Source: Lentzea tibetensis (GTDB lineage: Bacteria > Actinomycetota > Actinomycetes > Mycobacteriales > Pseudonocardiaceae). From it: a DNA stretch of 64,000 bases. Of this stretch, positions 62,983 to 64,000 are shown piece after piece. The stretch lies in contig NZ_VOBR01000028.1 of NCBI RefSeq assembly GCF_007845675.1, forward strand, positions 62,001 to 126,000, given 5' to 3'. Numbering within the stretch: the stretch's first letter is position 1; each line of letters begins with the position of its first letter. Under the pieces are notes generated by a model. The model saw only the letters and a program-made list of their open reading frames with translations, did no database searches and was not told the DNA's origin. The position numbers and the translations under genes were made by a program.

Positions 62983-63543
62983 CTACGCGACCGAGCTCGG
63001 TGGCACGGCCGCGCCGCGGAACACGCGCTCGACGAGCGCCTGGTCCACGAGCTCGTCGGTGAGCGCCCACGGCACGCCGTCGACGACGAGCAACGCCGAC
63101 AGCCGGACGACCAGCCGCGGCCCACGGTCCGCGTCGTGGACCGTCGAGCACCTCGGCAGCGCGGGCACGCGGCGCATGCCGTGCGGCTGCAGCGCGATGC
63201 CGAGCGGCACGCGGCGGATCTGCTCGACCACCTCGAGCGGCATCCGTTGCGGCACCACCCACGCGTTGGCCGTCGCTATGGGCACCGCGACGCCGTCCGG
63301 TGACGCCCACAGCTCCCCTCTCCGCCGGAGCAGTGGCGTGCTCGCCGGAAGATCCAGTTTTTCGGCCTCGCGACGGGGAATCCTCCTGGTCGACGCGTCG
63401 ACGAGCCGGTGGGTGACCTCGTTCCGTTCCACGCCGTACATGGCGAGCCACGCGCTGAGCGCCAGGATCAGGCTGTTGCTGTTGTGCACCAGCGCGATCA
63501 GGCATCGCATTCCCGCCTGGATGTCCGCGGTGTTCTGCCCCAT
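62983..63543 (-). CDS. Chorismate-lyase/UTRA-like fold protein
   Basis: 186 aa; GGAGG 6 bp before the ATG. RRIPRREAEKLDLPASTPLL, VPIATANAWVVPQRMP and PLGIALQPHGMRRV follow the pattern of the chorismate lyase/UTRA superfamily (small-molecule-binding domain of GntR regulators and UbiC). No HTH is present, so a lyase or ligand-binding role is preferred; a chorismate substrate is not proven. Confidence 0.65.
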   Translation of the reverse strand: MGQNTADIQAGMRCLIALVHNSNSLILALSAWLAMYGVERNEVTHRLVDASTRRIPRREAEKLDLPASTPLLRRRGELWASPDGVAVPIATANAWVVPQRMPLEVVEQIRRVPLGIALQPHGMRRVPALPRCSTVHDADRGPRLVVRLSALLVVDGVPWALTDELVDQALVERVFRGAAVPPSSVA

Positions 63544-63675
63544 GGGGGTCCTCCCGTGGTCGACGGTGAATCCCGTTCACAGGGTGAGGTCGGCGACAGC
63601 CGCGGGTCGAGATGGCGCGAGCCACGAGTGGGACACGATCCCGCCAACATCCCGCACTCAGCTGGAATTACATCG

Positions 63676-63691
63676 CTGCAAAACTTTGCAG
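63676..63691. promoter_or_regulatory. LacI-type operator CTGCAAAACTTTGCAG
   Basis: Perfect 7-bp arms around AC, 74 bp before the GH13 gene. The TTTGCAG/CTGCAAA type is characteristic of LacI/GalR sugar regulators in actinobacteria, such as MalR. Confidence 0.6.
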
Positions 63692-63726
63692 AATTTTCCC
63701 CGTCAGTGGTCCTCACATCGATGTGA

Positions 63727-63747
63727 CTTGCGGAAAATCCTTGCAAG
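63727..63747. promoter_or_regulatory. Second LacI-type site (CTTGC...GCAAG)
   Basis: CTTGC (63727-63731) and GCAAG (63743-63747) flank an AT-rich centre; the core GGAAAATCC resembles a -10. Placed 18 bp before the GH13 ATG, so a bound repressor would block initiation. Confidence 0.5.
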
Positions 63748-63764
63748 CTCTTTCATGTGGTCTC

Positions 63765-64000
63765 ATGACCCAGGACTGGTGGCGCCACGCCGTGATCTAC
63801 CAGGTGTACGTCCGCAGCTTCGCCGACGCGAACGGCGACGGCATCGGGGACCTGCCCGGCATCCGTTCGCGGCTGCCGCACCTGGCGGAGCTCGGCGTCG
63901 ACGCGCTGTGGATCACGCCGTTCTACGCCTCCCCCATGGCCGACGGCGGGTACGACGTCGCCGACTACCGCGCCGTCGACCCGATGTTCGGGGATCTGGA
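63765..64000 (+). CDS. GH13 alpha-glucosidase family protein, 5' part
   Basis: Runs off the right edge; 78 residues visible. WWRHAVIYQVYVRSFADANG, GDGIGDLPGI and VDALWITPFYASPMADGGYD are strongly diagnostic of GH13 subfamily alpha-glucosidases/oligo-1,6-glucosidases. Controlled by two LacI-type operators upstream, which agrees with a maltose/maltodextrin or trehalose role. Confidence 0.9.
   Translation, partial: MTQDWWRHAVIYQVYVRSFADANGDGIGDLPGIRSRLPHLAELGVDALWITPFYASPMADGGYDVADYRAVDPMFGDL

Overview
The window is about 70% G+C, with GC-rich third codon positions, frequent GTG/TTG starts and many 1-4 bp gene overlaps (ATGA, GTGA, TGATG). Together with mycothiol-type DinB genes, LAL/LuxR regulators, Tat substrates and a mycobacterial-type P450, this points to a filamentous actinomycete, most likely Pseudonocardiaceae (Lentzea/Saccharothrix/Actinosynnema-like; an inference, no 16S is present). 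No rRNA, tRNA, CRISPR array, transposase or integrase was recognised.

Layout. 1-6.35 kb: the end of a PhzA/B-like gene, then a Liv-type ABC importer operon (lipoprotein binding protein, fused LivH-LivM permease, two ATPases, a secreted anchored protein, a small membrane protein) behind a 16-bp palindromic operator. 6.3-8.3 kb: an O-methyltransferase and two TetR regulators with palindromic operators. 8.3-15.3 kb: a PAPS-making operon (cysQ, cysD, cysNC) followed by DUF1214, sulfotransferase, SDR and SRPBCC genes. An operator half-site is shared by both promoters and a KstR-like motif precedes the second, so the first operon probably supplies PAPS for sulfation by the second. 15.5-18.2 kb: secreted pectin enzymes (GH28, GH105). 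18.2-21.3 kb: P450 plus SDR, then an NAD kinase.

21.2-29.3 kb, minus strand: eight overlapping genes forming a compact, apparently undescribed biosynthetic operon (MFS exporter, SPASM-like radical SAM enzyme, acyl carrier protein, ATP-grasp ligase, Gfo/Idh oxidoreductase, APH-fold kinase, GT-B-like glycosyltransferase, stand-alone condensation domain). The ACP/ATP-grasp pair recalls butirosin BtrI/BtrJ chemistry.

29.4-34.2 kb: a secreted protein, a remnant of an AfsR-like regulator, an XRE/methionine aminopeptidase divergent pair with an operator, a LuxR regulator and two secreted lectin-like proteins. 34.3-39.3 kb: a 14-bp tandem repeat (13 copies), then two inverted copies of a 0.55-0.67 kb non-coding element that flank a 3.5-kb redox operon (two VOC proteins, SDR, pyridine-nucleotide oxidoreductase, a 33-aa peptide). 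Each element ends in a cloverleaf-like palindrome. Its long central stem has conserved ends but a 12-bp middle that differs between copies while remaining perfectly self-complementary.

39.4-64 kb: a large LAL regulator, a prenyl synthase, a lipoprotein, DinB, argG, a Tat-exported M28 peptidase, a VOC protein, an ion channel, DUF1269, a VanZ/RDD membrane protein, a 14-repeat secreted RCC1 protein, a PadR-controlled redox operon (NTF2, desaturase-like flavoprotein, ferredoxin reductase), a redox-signalling trio (UBP zinc finger; receiver-thioredoxin-TrxR-like fusion; cNMP-binding histidine kinase), a lectin-like protein, a minimal LAL regulator, a broken alpha/beta-hydrolase, a chorismate-lyase/UTRA-like protein, and the start of a GH13 glucosidase behind LacI-type operators.
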